Shown here one piece after another: positions 37,196-50,811 of a stretch of 64,000 nucleotides of DNA. A program made the translations under genes and the position numbers. This DNA is from WHUA01 sp963711215 (GTDB lineage Bacteria > Pseudomonadota > Alphaproteobacteria > UBA8366): the NCBI GenBank assembly GCA_963711215.1, contig CAVQDH010000005.1, forward strand, positions 496,001 to 560,000, given 5' to 3'. Under the pieces are notes generated by a model. That model ran no database searches. It saw only the letters and a list, made by a program, of their open reading frames with translations, and was not told where the DNA came from. How positions within the stretch are numbered: the first letter of the stretch is position 1; each line of letters begins with the position of its first letter.

Positions 37196-38345
37196 ATGGG
37201 ACCGCTCGCCGGCGTTAAGATCGTTGAGTTTGCAGGGATTGGCCCCGGACCGATGTGCGCCATGCTGTTGGCGGATCTGGGCGCGGACATCATACGCGTC
37301 GACCGGATCGATCCGGCGCCGGTGAAATTCCGCACCAACATCCTCAACCGCAACCGCCCGTCCATCTCCCTCGATTTGAAACATCCCGACGGCAAGGAAG
37401 CGGCGCTGCGGCTGATCGCATCCGCCGACGCCTTGTTCGAAGGATTCCGTCCCGGCGTCATGGAGCGCCTTGGCCTCGGCCCCGACGAATGCCTCGCGCG
37501 AAATCCGAAGATCGTCTATCGGCCGCATGACCGGCTGGGGACAAGAAGGCCCCTTGGCGATGGCGGCGGGCCACGACATCAACTACATCGCGCTTACCGG
37601 CGCGCTCCATTCGATCGGGCCCAAGGACGGCCCTCCCTCGCCGCCGCTCAACGTGATCGGCGATTTCGGCGGCGGCGCGCTGTATCTGGCGCTCGGCCTC
37701 GTCAGCGCGATCCTGAACGCGCGGCAGACCGGCAAGGGCCAGGTGCTCGACGTCGCCATGGTCGACGGCGCGGCATCGCTGATCACTGCGGCCTATGGCT
37801 TGCGCTCGCTCGGGGTTTGGAAGGACGAACGCGGCAGCAACACCCTCGACGGCGGCGCTTATTACTATGGCGCCTACGAGACCAAGGACGGGAAATACAT
37901 CAGCATCGCGTCGATCGAGCCACAATTCTATGCCGAGCTGGTTCAGCGCCTGGGCCTGGAAAAGGAAGACCTGCCGGCCCAGCACGACCGGGACCAATGG
38001 CCCACCATGCGCAAGCGGCTGGAAACGCTCTTCCGCCAGAAGACGCGCGACGAGTGGTGCACGGTGCTGGAAGGCACCGACGTGTGCTTCGCGCCGGTGC
38101 TGACCCTGGGCGAAGCACCAAGCCATCCGCACAACAAGACTCGAAATGCCTTTATCAAGGTAGACGGCGTCGTCCAGCCGGGGCCGGCGCCGCGCTTCAG
38201 CGGCACGCCGCTCGAGGTGCGGTACGGCCCGCCGGCGCCCGGCGCGAATACCGTCGAGGTTCTGGGCGACTGGGGCTTCTCCAAAGCGGATGTCGCAGCG
38301 CTGCTCGAAAGCGGCGGGGCCTGGCAAAATTCCGCGAAGAAGTAG
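37196..38345 (+). CDS. CaiB/BaiF CoA transferase family, alpha-methylacyl-CoA racemase-like (one apparent insertion)
   Basis: Corrected 382 aa. The start MGPLAGVKIVEFAGIGPGPM and ADLGADIIRVDR are those of AMACR-type family III proteins, which interconvert (R)- and (S)-2-methylacyl-CoA esters. The catalytic region is GRMTGWGQEGPLAMAAGHDI with the conserved His/Asp pair typical of racemases, and GQVLDVAMVDGAASLITAAY follows. One C at 37520 must be removed to join PKIVY to GRMTGWGQE. A formyl-CoA-type transferase is less likely because of the AGHDINY motif. It stands alone. Confidence 0.88.
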
Positions 38346-38373
38346 CCGCGTCGAAGGTGCGGTGCGGACGGCT

Positions 38374-39216
38374 TCAGCCGTTGAGCGACCAGTCATAGGC
38401 ATGTCCGTCGATCTCCGTCCGGCCTTGCAGGGCATCGCGCAGCGGCGGGTCGGCATAGCGCCGCAAATGGTCGATCACCGCGGCATCATTGCCGCCGAAG
38501 TCGGCCTCGAACCAGATATAGAGGCTCGAGACGATGAGTCCGTCCTGGCCGACCCGGACGCCGCGCGGGCTGTTGACATAGGCCCGCGCGGCGGCATCGA
38601 GCATCCGGTCCAGCGTCGCGGCGCTGTATGCCTCGCGCGCAAGATTGGGACAGCCGAGCGAAGCGCAGTTGACGGCGTAGTGGATTCGCGGATCGCGCCA
38701 GATCGGCCGCAGGATGCGATGCTCGATGTCGTTCAGCGTGAGCGCCTGACCGTCGACCGTTACCAGCTCGGCGCCCCAAGGGCCGTCCGCGAACAGGCCC
38801 GGTGAGATGTCGATGTCGCGAATGCTGGCGACGGGATAGTGGTCGAGGACGACCCGGACGGTAAGCGCGTTATAGAGATTGATCCAGTAGGCGAGCTGTT
38901 CCGGCCGGTCATATCGGCTGATCGGAACCTGCGAGAGCCGCGCGACGTAGCGCCGCAATGCGTCGCGGTCCGCCGCCGTCACGCGGGCGTAGGCGACGCG
39001 GTTGACGCCATGGGCGTCGGTCGTCACGTAGCGTGCCAGAAACGCGCTCCACGCCGTATGATCGATCGTCGCCTTGGAGGACGGATCATGCGCCGTCCAG
39101 CGCGCCCATAGCTCGGCCTTCGGGGCAAACAGCGCCTCGATCGACGCGAAGCCCGCGAGCGGCAGGGCCATAACGGTAAGGACGAGCATGGTCGCGGCAG
39201 CGCGGCGGAACATCAT
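38374..39216 (-). CDS. DUF547 domain protein, exported
   Basis: About 280 aa with a signal peptide (ATMLVLTVMALPLAGFASIE). The DUF547 marks are clear: RPEQLAYWINLYNALTVRVV, LTLNDIEHRILRPIWRDPRI and the paired cysteines NCASLGCPNLAREAYSA. Its biochemical role is unknown in bacteria. Two adjacent Met codons (39216, 39213) could start it. Convergent with the CoA transferase gene, 28 bp apart. Confidence 0.87.
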   Translation of the reverse strand: MMFRRAAATMLVLTVMALPLAGFASIEALFAPKAELWARWTAHDPSSKATIDHTAWSAFLARYVTTDAHGVNRVAYARVTAADRDALRRYVARLSQVPISRYDRPEQLAYWINLYNALTVRVVLDHYPVASIRDIDISPGLFADGPWGAELVTVDGQALTLNDIEHRILRPIWRDPRIHYAVNCASLGCPNLAREAYSAATLDRMLDAAARAYVNSPRGVRVGQDGLIVSSLYIWFEADFGGNDAAVIDHLRRYADPPLRDALQGRTEIDGHAYDWSLNG

Positions 39217-39373
39217 CGGCAAGGCTCGTCTGCAATCGTCGTCGGATCCGGTCTGCACGAGCATTAGCGCGACGGCATGCCAGCGGCCAAATCACCTCGC
39301 TACACGACCACGTCAGCCACGCGAAAAATCGGGCGAAGTATTCGCCGCCAAATAGCGCTATACTTTTGCCATT

Positions 39374-39718
39374 ATGGCCCATCGAACCGACATCGACCTG
39401 TCGCGGTTTCGCACGCTGCTGGAGCGGCGCCGGCAAGAACTGCTGGAGCGCGAGATCGCGACCAGGGAAGCGCGCGAACCGGTCGAGCTCGACCAGCAGC
39501 AGCTCGGCCGCCTGTCCCGCATCGATGCGCTGCAAAACCAGGCGATGGCGCAGGACGCCGAACGCCGCCGCAAGATCGAGCTGCAGCGCATCGACGCCGC
39601 CCTCGAGCGGATCGCGTCCGGCGACTACGGCTATTGCCTGAATTGCGACGAGGAGATTCCGTTGGCGCGGCTCGAATTCGATCCGGCCGTCGCGACTTGC
39701 GTCGAGTGCGCCAAATAG
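39374..39718 (+). CDS. DksA/TraR-type C4 zinc finger protein
   Basis: 114 aa. A coiled-coil region with ERRRQELLEREIATREAREP and LSRIDALQNQAMAQDAERRR is followed by the zinc finger YCLNCDEEIPLARLEFDPAV ... CVECAK, a C-x2-C plus C-x2-C arrangement. Short DksA-like proteins of this type may bind the RNA polymerase secondary channel; the acidic DxxDA tip typical of DksA is replaced by SRIDA, so activity like DksA is not certain. Confidence 0.88.
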   Translation: MAHRTDIDLSRFRTLLERRRQELLEREIATREAREPVELDQQQLGRLSRIDALQNQAMAQDAERRRKIELQRIDAALERIASGDYGYCLNCDEEIPLARLEFDPAVATCVECAK

Positions 39719-39749
39719 CGCCGGCCGCGGGGCCGCCGTATTCCGAATC

Positions 39750-41573
39750 CTACGCGCTCTCCACCCGTCTCAATGCGCGTTTGCGCATATGCGGATCGAG
39801 CTCCCGCTTGCGCAGCCGGACATACTGCGGCGTCACTTCGACCATCTCGTCGTCGGAGATGTAGGCGATCGCCTTTTCCAGCGTCATGCGAATCGGCGGG
39901 GTGAGCGTAACCGCGTCATCCTTGCCGGCCGCCCGGATGTTGGTGAGCTGTTTCGCCTTCAGCGGATTGACCTCGAGGTCCGATCCTCGGCTGTGTTCGC
40001 CGATAAGCATGCCGCCATAGACCATGTCGCCCGGGTCGACGAACATCGGCCCGCGTTCCTCCAGGTTCCAGAGCGCATAGGCGACCGCCTTGCCTTTCTG
40101 CATCGAGACGAGGACGCCGTTGCGACGCGCCGCGATATTGCCCCGATAAGGCGAATAGTCGTGAAACACCCGGTTCATCACCCCGGTGCCGCGGGTATCG
40201 GTGAGAAACTCGCCGTGATAGCCGATCAGGCCGCGCGACGGCGCCAGGAAGACGAGCCGCTGCTTGCCGCTGCCGGCCGGACGCATCTCGATCAGCTCGC
40301 CCTTGCGCTCGCTCAGCTTCTCGACCACCGCGCCGGAATACTCCTCGTCGACGTCGACGACGACCTCTTCGATCGGCTCGAGCCGCGCGCCCGTCGCCGG
40401 ATCGTTCTTGTAGAGCACGCGCGGCCGGCCGATCGACAGCTCGAAGCCTTCACGCCGCATCTGCTCGATGAGCACGGCCAGCTGCAGCTCGCCGCGGCCG
40501 GCGACCTCGAAGGAATCGGAACCTTCGGTGTCGCGTACCCGGATCGCGACATTGCCTTCCGCCTCGCGCATCAGGCGCACGCGGATCACGCGGGAGGTAA
40601 GCTTGTCCCCGTCCTGCCCGGCCAGCGGCAAGTCATTGACCGCAAAGGTCATGGCGAGCGTCGGCGGATCAATCGGCTGGGCCTCGATGGGCTCGGATAC
40701 GCCGGGATCGCACAAGGTGTCGGATACCGTGGCGTCGGACAGGCCCGCCACCGCGACGATGTCGCCGGCGGTCGCCTCGTCCACCGGCACCCGTTCCAAC
40801 CCGCGGAAGGCGAGCAGCTTGGTGATGCGCCCTTCCTCCCGCAGCGTTCCGTCGCGCGTCAGCGCCTTGATCGACATATTGTGCTTCACCGTCCCGGAAT
40901 GGATGCGCCCGGTCAGCACGCGCCCGAGATAGGGGTCGGCCTCCAGCGTCGTCGCCAGCATGCGGAACGGGCCGTCGTGATCGGCAACGGGCGCCGGCAC
41001 GTGACGGATGATAAGGTCGAACAACGGGCTCAGGTCGGTTTTCGGTCCGTCCGGCAATTCGGACGCCCAACCGTTACGGCCGGACCCGAAGACGGTCGGG
41101 AAGTCGAGCTGCTGATCGTTTGCGCCGAGCGCGGCGAAGAGATCGAACACTTCGTTATGGACGTCGTGCGCGCGCTGTTCCGGCTTATCGACCTTGTTGA
41201 TCATCACGATGGGACGAAGCCCGAGCTTCAGCGCCTTGCCCAGCACGAACTTGGTCTGCGGCATCGGCCCTTCGGCGGCATCGACCAGGACCACGACGCC
41301 GTCCACCATGCTGAGAATCCGCTCCACCTCGCCGCCGAAATCGGCATGGCCGGGCGTATCGACGATATTGATCCGGGTATCGTGCCAACGGATCGAGGTG
41401 CATTTCGCGAGTATCGTGATACCGCGCTCCCGCTCCAGATCGTTGGAATCGAGGGCGCGCTCGGCCACCTGCTGGTTGGCGCGGAAGGTGCCGCTCTGGC
41501 GCAGCAGCCCGTCGACGAGCGTAGTTTTGCCGTGGTCGACGTGGGCAATTATCGCAATGTTGCGCAAATCCAT
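39750..41573 (-). CDS. typA: Ribosome-associated GTPase TypA/BipA
   Basis: 607 aa translational GTPase that binds 70S ribosomes and helps 50S assembly and stress adaptation. G1 IIAHVDHGKTTLVDGLLRQS, switch II NIVDTPGHADFGGEVERILS, G4 VMINKVDKPEQR, and the BipA-specific C-terminal region RVFHDYSPYRGNIAARRNG and KGKAVAYALWNLEERGPMF. I chose ATG 41573 (MDLRNIAII) over 41594. Convergent with the DksA-like gene; no frame breaks. Confidence 0.95.
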   Translation of the reverse strand: MDLRNIAIIAHVDHGKTTLVDGLLRQSGTFRANQQVAERALDSNDLERERGITILAKCTSIRWHDTRINIVDTPGHADFGGEVERILSMVDGVVVLVDAAEGPMPQTKFVLGKALKLGLRPIVMINKVDKPEQRAHDVHNEVFDLFAALGANDQQLDFPTVFGSGRNGWASELPDGPKTDLSPLFDLIIRHVPAPVADHDGPFRMLATTLEADPYLGRVLTGRIHSGTVKHNMSIKALTRDGTLREEGRITKLLAFRGLERVPVDEATAGDIVAVAGLSDATVSDTLCDPGVSEPIEAQPIDPPTLAMTFAVNDLPLAGQDGDKLTSRVIRVRLMREAEGNVAIRVRDTEGSDSFEVAGRGELQLAVLIEQMRREGFELSIGRPRVLYKNDPATGARLEPIEEVVVDVDEEYSGAVVEKLSERKGELIEMRPAGSGKQRLVFLAPSRGLIGYHGEFLTDTRGTGVMNRVFHDYSPYRGNIAARRNGVLVSMQKGKAVAYALWNLEERGPMFVDPGDMVYGGMLIGEHSRGSDLEVNPLKAKQLTNIRAAGKDDAVTLTPPIRMTLEKAIAYISDDEMVEVTPQYVRLRKRELDPHMRKRALRRVESA

Positions 41574-41730
41574 GGCGCTGGGGTTTACTTCCATATGAAA
41601 GGGAATCAGCTGGCCGCGGGAATATAGCTTTCGCCAACGGCGGGGCAAGCGGTGTTCGCTCCCTTTTCGCCCCTCCTATGCCGTTTATTTTGCACTGCAA
41701 CAACTTAAAAATCGATAACGAGAGGTTCCG

Positions 41731-43143
<1,413 letters not shown>

Positions 43144-43145
43144 CG

Positions 43146-43772
43146 ATGCAGCCCTTCACAACACTCACCGCGCCCGCGGCCCCCTTCGACCAGGCGAACA
43201 TCGACACCAACCAGCTCTGCCCGACGCGCTTCAACAAGGTGCCGCTCGGCGCACCGGAATATCCGCGCATCCTGTTCCACGACCAGCGCTTCAACCCGGA
43301 CGGCAGCGAGAAGCCGGAGTTCGTACTGAACAAGCCGTCCTACCGCAAGGCGCGGATCATCGTCGCCGACCGCAACTGGGGCGGGGGGTCGTCCCGGGAA
43401 TCCGCCGTCTACGCCCTGATGGCGTTCGGCATCCGCGCCGTCATCGCCTCCAGCTTCGGCGACATCCACCGCAGCAACTGCCTGAAGAACGGCGTCCTGC
43501 CGATAACCCTGCCGAACGAGACCTGCGCGGCGCTGCGCCGGCAGATCCATGAAAGGCAGGGGGCGTCGATATCCATCGACCTCGCGCAGCAGACGGTCAC
43601 CGCGCCCGACGGCACGGTGCACCACTTCGATATCCCGGCCGTGCCGAAGCGGTGCCTGCTCGAAGGCCTCGACGACGTCGGCCGGACCGAACAATACAAG
43701 AGCGAGATCGATGCGTTTCGCGCCCGCTACCGGCAAGAGGTGCCCTTCCAGGCGTCGCCCGGCGCGCATTGA
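43146..43772 (+). CDS. leuD: 3-isopropylmalate dehydratase, small subunit
   Basis: 208 aa swivel-domain subunit. The motif RNWGGGSSRESAVYALMAF is the substrate-recognition loop of LeuD, followed by VIASSFGDIHRSNCLKNGVL. The N-terminus APFDQANIDTNQLCPTRFNK is typical. It is translationally linked to leuC. Confidence 0.95.
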   Translation: MQPFTTLTAPAAPFDQANIDTNQLCPTRFNKVPLGAPEYPRILFHDQRFNPDGSEKPEFVLNKPSYRKARIIVADRNWGGGSSRESAVYALMAFGIRAVIASSFGDIHRSNCLKNGVLPITLPNETCAALRRQIHERQGASISIDLAQQTVTAPDGTVHHFDIPAVPKRCLLEGLDDVGRTEQYKSEIDAFRARYRQEVPFQASPGAH

Positions 43773-43917
43773 CCGCTGGCGGCACGCCCGCCGGCGGCGC
43801 ATTATGGTATAAGGCACGGAACAAACAACGCCCGGTTCGGCGGCGCTGAAAGGCGCCGCCGCCCTGGGACATACAAAAAAGCCGTCGCACCAGCGGAGCT
43901 GCCAGAGGAAATTCCCC

Positions 43918-46016
<2,099 letters not shown>

Positions 46017-46258
46017 GCTGCCGGGACGCTTTCCACGCGGCGTAGCGTCGGATTGGGCCTCGGCGCAGCCGGCTTGTCATGGTTAATTCCCGATGCGCTG
46101 GATTTGGCCGTCCGGTGCGGGCTGGTCAGCGGCATCCCGAATCCGACCGAAACGGCCGTGCTCGACGGGCGCCGGCCGATCCTTAACTATTTCCAAATAT
46201 TTAACGCCTAAGGTCTGACCATACGGCGCCCCGTGACGCCCCCAGGCTACCGCGAAGC

Positions 46259-47503
46259 ATGAAATCCTACGCTCAACCGGACGCCGTCCCCCTGGCCGCG
46301 CGCGTCTTCACCGCCCACCGGCTTTTCGCTTACCCTTTGATTTTCCTGACCGTCTACGTGATATCTTCGATCGCGTGGGTAAGCGCGAGCGGAAACATGC
46401 TCGACCCGCGCTCAATGCCGCTGGGCTACGACTTCATCACCTTCTGGGCCGGGTCCTGGCTGAGCCTGCATCACAACCCGGCAGCGGTTTTCGACCCGAA
46501 CCAGATTCTCGCCGCCGAACAGATCGCCGTGCACGCCAACGAGAAAATCTTCCTTTGGCATTATCCGCCGACCTTCCTGTTGATCGTCACGCCGCTCGCG
46601 CTCCTGCCCTATTTCACCGCTTACCTTCTCTGGGTCACCGCGACGCTTGCGCCCTACGCGCTCGTCATCCGTAAGATGGCGCCGCAGCCGCAGACATTGC
46701 TGCTGCTGGCCGCCTTTCCCGGCACCTTCCTGAACTTCGCGCATGGGCAAACCGGCTTCATCGTGGCGGCGCTCCTGGGGGGCGCGCTGATGACGCTCGA
46801 GCGGCGGCCGATCCTGGCCGGAGTCCTGATCGGCCTGATGAGCTTCAAGCCGCATCTCGGCGTGCTGATACCCATCGCCCTGATATGCGGCGGGCACTGG
46901 CGAACCCTCGCCGCCGCCGCGGCAACGACGGCCGCCTTCGTCGCGGTGAGCATTCTCTTCCTCGGCTTCGAGCCATGGATCGCCTTCTGGCACAATTTGG
47001 CCCTGGCGCGCACGGTCTTCGAGAACGGGCTCGTCGGCTGGAACAAGCTGATGTCCGTCTATGCCGCCCTCCGACTCGCCGGCGCCGACGTGACCGTCGC
47101 CTATTTCCTGCAGGCTTTGGTCGCACTTTCGACCGCCGTGGCCGTCGCATGGGTCTGGTGGCGACGGCCGACGCTGGCGCTCCGCGCCGCGGCGCTCGTC
47201 AGCGGCACCTTGCTGGTGACGCCCTACCTTTTCAATTACGACTACGCGCTCCTCGCCATTCCGATCGCGTTGATCGGAATGGATGGATATGTCCGCGGCT
47301 GGCTGCGCTACGAACGCGCTGTGCTTGCGGCCGCGTGGGCCATGCCGTTAATCGCCGTGGGGATCGCGGGCGCGACATCGGTTCAGGTCGGGCCGATATG
47401 CGTTGCCGCGCTTTTCCTCGTCGCCGTGAGGCGCGCCCTGGTCAGCGCGCCCAGCCGGTCGGGACACCGGTCCCGTCGCGTCTACGCCGACACCGCCGCC
47501 TGA
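46259..47503 (+). CDS. GT87 (DUF2029) polyprenol-dependent glycosyltransferase
   Basis: 414 aa with about ten TM segments. The first periplasmic loop has YDFITFWAGSWLSLHHNPAA followed by HYPPTFLLIVTPLALLP, the aspartate-containing motif and YPP motif of GT-C family 87 mannosyltransferases. Further marks are GHWRTLAAAA and WNKLMSVYAALRLAG. It likely transfers a sugar from a polyprenyl-phosphate donor to a periplasmic glycan or lipid. It stands alone; 242 bp of non-coding DNA precede it. Confidence 0.87.
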   Translation: MKSYAQPDAVPLAARVFTAHRLFAYPLIFLTVYVISSIAWVSASGNMLDPRSMPLGYDFITFWAGSWLSLHHNPAAVFDPNQILAAEQIAVHANEKIFLWHYPPTFLLIVTPLALLPYFTAYLLWVTATLAPYALVIRKMAPQPQTLLLLAAFPGTFLNFAHGQTGFIVAALLGGALMTLERRPILAGVLIGLMSFKPHLGVLIPIALICGGHWRTLAAAAATTAAFVAVSILFLGFEPWIAFWHNLALARTVFENGLVGWNKLMSVYAALRLAGADVTVAYFLQALVALSTAVAVAWVWWRRPTLALRAAALVSGTLLVTPYLFNYDYALLAIPIALIGMDGYVRGWLRYERAVLAAAWAMPLIAVGIAGATSVQVGPICVAALFLVAVRRALVSAPSRSGHRSRRVYADTAA

Positions 47504-47548
47504 CGCCGCAGGCGCGCCTCGGCCACGTCGCAGGCCACTGAAGAAGCG

Positions 47549-48244
47549 CTACCCGAGATGCTGCCGGAAGAATTCGAGCGTCCGCCCGTTCGCGAGCTCG
47601 CGCATGGCCGGCACGTCGGTCGAGGCGCCCTCGCGCGCGAAGGCATGGTCCGTGTTCGGATAGACATAGCTGGTGACATGCGCGAAGCCGCTGAGCACGC
47701 CGTCCAGCTGCTTGCGCACTTCAAGCGGCGTCCAGGAATCGATCTCGCCCATATGCAGCATGAGCGGCTTCTTGAGATTTCCGGCCTCACCAAGAAGCTT
47801 CTCGATCCCGACGCCGTAGTAGCTGACGTTGCAGTCGGCCGTGCCGCGGGTGCCCTCGAGATAGGCCAGCTTCCCGCCCAAACAATAGCCCGAGGTGCCG
47901 ACCTTGCCGGTGCATTCCGGCATGCCGCGCAGGTGCTCGACCAGCGTGGTGACGTCCTCGACGGCCTTGTCGACGTCGAGCCGGGCGCCCTTGGCGCGCG
48001 CCTTCTCGCGATGGCCGGGCGTTTCCGGGTCGAGCGGGTTGTTCGGGTCGAACCGCCAATAGACGTCCGGACAGGCCGCGATGAATCCCTGCGATGCCCA
48101 AAACTCCGTGATCCGCTTCATGAAGCGGTTCACGCCATAGACCTCCTGCAGCAGCACGACCGCGGGCGCCGGCGTGCGCTTCGGCATCGCCAGATACGCT
48201 TGGAACTTACCGCCATCGGACGCCGTGATCGTGATTTCCGACAC
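47549..48244 (-). CDS. Dienelactone hydrolase family protein
   Basis: 231 aa alpha/beta hydrolase. The nucleophile is Cys in GTSGYCLGGKLA, Asp in MLHMGEIDSWTP and His in YPNTDHAFAREG, the Cys-Asp-His triad of dienelactone hydrolase. The start is GTG 48244, which has GGAGGA about 6-11 bases upstream and begins SEITITASDGGKFQAYLAMP; the ATG at 48289 would add a polar tail with no family match. It may act on muconolactone-type or other lactones; no aromatic-degradation genes are adjacent. Confidence 0.9.
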   Translation of the reverse strand: MSEITITASDGGKFQAYLAMPKRTPAPAVVLLQEVYGVNRFMKRITEFWASQGFIAACPDVYWRFDPNNPLDPETPGHREKARAKGARLDVDKAVEDVTTLVEHLRGMPECTGKVGTSGYCLGGKLAYLEGTRGTADCNVSYYGVGIEKLLGEAGNLKKPLMLHMGEIDSWTPLEVRKQLDGVLSGFAHVTSYVYPNTDHAFAREGASTDVPAMRELANGRTLEFFRQHLG

Positions 48245-48407
48245 ATCTTCCTCCGTCGTTTCTTGGTGCGTTGAGATGAACCGTTGCATTGTGCGCGGCG
48301 GCTCGCCCGGCGGCAAGTTCACGCGGCTGCCGCGGGACAGCCGAAAAGCCGGAGGGCCGGAGGATTGCGCCCCCGGCCCCAAGATCATCTATCGATCCGT
48401 CGGATGT

Positions 48408-50139
48408 TCAGATCGTACAGGCGTCGCCGCACGACCCGAGATCCTCATCCGCTTGCGCGATCAGCGCGTCCCATCCGGCCGGCAGCCGTATCTCGCCGCC
48501 CGTCACGTTGCGCGACCATGCCTGCATCCAGAAATTATGGGTCGGATGATAGCCGCCTGCGACGCATAGGATGAGCTGCTCCGGCGTGCGTGTGATCGGC
48601 CACGGATCCATGTCCTTGGACGCGATGGATTCCGCGTCATCCGCATGCTCAATCCATTGCCGCATGCCCGAGGTTCGAATCTCCTCGGCCGGGATCTTCG
48701 AATGCTCCCAGAGGAATTTCTTGATCTTCTCCTGCGTCCAGCCGAGCCGGGAGATCTGGCCGGCGACGACGCGGGACATGAGCAGGCCGCCCGGCGTCCC
48801 GTGCGACCATCCGCCCGCGTAATGCGGGTTGGGGCTTTGCAGATAGCCAGCGACGCGCAACAGACCTTGCAACGCCTCTTCGTCCGGCGCTTCCTTGCCG
48901 ACGCCGCGGCGCAGGATGTTCGTCGCGCCCGTCGCGATGAAGACGGTGACGGCATTGGTGCCGCCCGGCAGGCCCCATTTGGCGGTGCTGAGCGGAAGCC
49001 ATCCCTCCGGCAGGCCCGCCTCATCCTCTGCGAAGACGGCATTCGTGTAGCGCATGCCGCCGAACATCGCCATGGTGCCGATCCCGGGCAACGCGCCGCC
49101 GGCGTTCTGCTGCAGAAGCCGGATGGCGCGGCCGATGCTTGCGCCCGCCGGATGACGCGGGTCCGGGCCCAACAGGCCGAAGCCGGAGTTGAGCCGGATC
49201 TGGTTGGCGATCGGACCGTTGACGATGACCACCGGGAAGGTGCTGCCGGACGTCGCCTGCCATTTGTCGTGGTCCATCTTGGGATCGAGGATGGCTTCCA
49301 TCGCCGCGATGAGAACCGGCAGATATTCGGGCCGTCCGCCCGCCATGGCGAGCGAGACCGCGATCGTTTCCACGGTAGCGATACCGCCGCGCGGCATGAC
49401 CTTGCCGACGACGTGGTTCCGCGGCAGATCGGTGCCTTTGAGGATCCACTCGACACGGTCGTCGGTCGCCGCGTTGAGCGGCAGGCCGTCGCCCCACATG
49501 TTGGTGAGGAACTGGCGGTTCATCTTGTCGAGCGCCTGCTCGAAGCCGTTGGCCTCGATCGCAAGCTTGGGCGGCTCGGACACGCCGGTCTCATCCGCCC
49601 GCGGGTGCCAGGAGGTCAGGCCGGCGACGAAGTGTTCGAGCTTTTGACCGATCGGCGTGATGTCGCTGCCCACGAGGAACGGATCGATCGGGAAGGTGAC
49701 CATGCAGGCGTCCTGATCGAAGCCAAGCCCCGCATGGGCGTTGCGAACGACACCCGACGAAATCTTCGCGGGTCAGGATAACGGTGGGGATTCCCCTGCT
49801 TTCGATTCTAGCGGCAGCACGGCCGCATGCTGTGGCGCAGGCCCCTCAAGAAGCGTTGCCGACGATGACCGCGTCGATACCCTTCTCGATGAACATGTCG
49901 GCGGTCTCATCCCGGTCGATCGCCGAATTGCCCATCGGGAATTCGGTCTCGGGGATGACGGTGATGTTGTCGAATCGCGCTTCCAGCATCTCCTTGAGAA
50001 GCGGAAGCATGCGGTGAGATTGCCACATGTCGTCGGACAGCATGGCGACGGTCTTGCCCTCGAGCGACGGCAAGCGCGGGGCGTGGAGACGGGTGATCTC
50101 GGTCGCGCCCGACGGGTCGAATATTTCCAGGGTTGGCAT
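48408..50139 (-). CDS. UGSC-family selenoprotein (in-frame TGA as selenocysteine; one apparent insertion)
   Basis: The first 97 residues (MPTLEIFDPSG ... GIDAVIVGNAS) end at TGA 49846-49848. The frame continues without other stops as GACATACGRAAARIESRGIP and TVILTREDFVG, and after removal of one base in the CCC at 49753-49755 it runs through VVRNAHAGLGFDQDACMVTF into a 431-residue reading frame. Full length is 576 aa with U98 in a UGAC motif, matching the known UGSC (seleno)protein family, where U may also be Cys. A SECIS-like hairpin follows the TGA. The N-terminal domain looks like a nucleotide/flavodoxin-like fold; the C-terminal domain (GGTNAVTVFIATGATNILRR) has no function I can name. 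It stands alone. Confidence 0.85.
49815..49832 (-). promoter_or_regulatory. Candidate bacterial SECIS hairpin downstream of the UGA codon
   Basis: On the minus strand, 14 to 31 bases after the TGA, CAGCA pairs with TGCTG around an 8-base loop TGCGGCCG that has G at its second position (+20). A further GCG/CGC pairing below it, across an internal loop, can extend the stem. Bacterial SECIS elements are small hairpins in the coding region about 16-37 bases after UGA with a G near the start of the apical loop, so position and loop fit. Confidence 0.65.
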
Positions 50140-50811
50140 GCGTGAATTTCACTCCCTCATGGCATCAGGCCCGATGATGCTTTCTGGGTGCAACCTAGCG
50201 CACGGGCCACGCATCGAGGCTAGCATGGAACGTCGGCAACGGAAAACGCGACGCAACGGTTTGAATTTCATCCGCCGGCGGCCGCATGTCCGCCCGTTCG
50301 CCATGGCCCCGTTTGGCTACATCTTCAGCAATTCCGGCGGCCGACTTGTATGGACGCCGCGTGTCCCGGCACGCCGATCGGAGCGGCCCGGCGTAATTTC
50401 CCTTTTTCTGCCGGGGATTGTCCGTACCAATTTCGAAATGCCTCGTCTTTCGGCTGTCGGCGGGATGGCTCGCCGATGCCTATTTTTGCATCGCAAACTG
50501 ACGGTAATCGATTATAATTTATGCTATATTTTCTCTTGCATTCCAAAAAAGAATATAGAAATATTGCATTGCAGCATGATGCTGCGTGTTGCCGATGGCA
50601 TGGTCATCGGAATTCCTCCCGGAAACCTTTTCTCAGCAACTTTCGGGGCGGCCCATAAGCCGCCCCGTCCTTTCTCCGGCGTAATTCCGACGACGTGGGG
50701 CGCAAAGGCCAAGGCGTGCGATGCGAGAATCCGCCTATGACATTTGCAGGATGGACAACATTGCGCCTATGGCACAATTTACCCCCAACGAACGAATAGG
50801 GGGAGCGCAAG
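50140..50811. other. Large intergenic region with an AT-rich island
   Basis: 672 bp without a supportable protein gene. The stretch 50500-50575 is strikingly AT-rich for this GC-rich DNA and includes a perfect TATAAT at 50514-50519. A hairpin with a T-rich tail lies at 50645-50666. The promoter of the 101-aa gene at 50812 and of the minus-strand selenoprotein gene must lie here. No ribosomal-site-plus-frame combination gave a convincing protein. Confidence 0.4.
50645..50666 (+). terminator. Intrinsic terminator-like hairpin in an intergenic region
   Basis: Perfect 8-bp stem GGGGCGGC / GCCGCCCC with a 6-base loop (CCATAA), followed by GTCCTTTCT. No recognised gene ends at it on either strand, so it may close an unannotated small transcript beginning near the TATAAT at 50514. 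Confidence 0.55.

Noticed and set aside
43839..43860. Hairpin GGCGGCGC / GCGCCGCC after leuD as a terminator
   Set aside because: No T tract follows; only an A-rich stretch lies 15 bases downstream, so it is not a classical terminator.
48660..48690. A GGTTCGAATC sequence with flanking complementary bases, like a tRNA T-arm
   Set aside because: It lies inside the coding sequence of the UGSC protein; no acceptor, D or anticodon arm is present around it.
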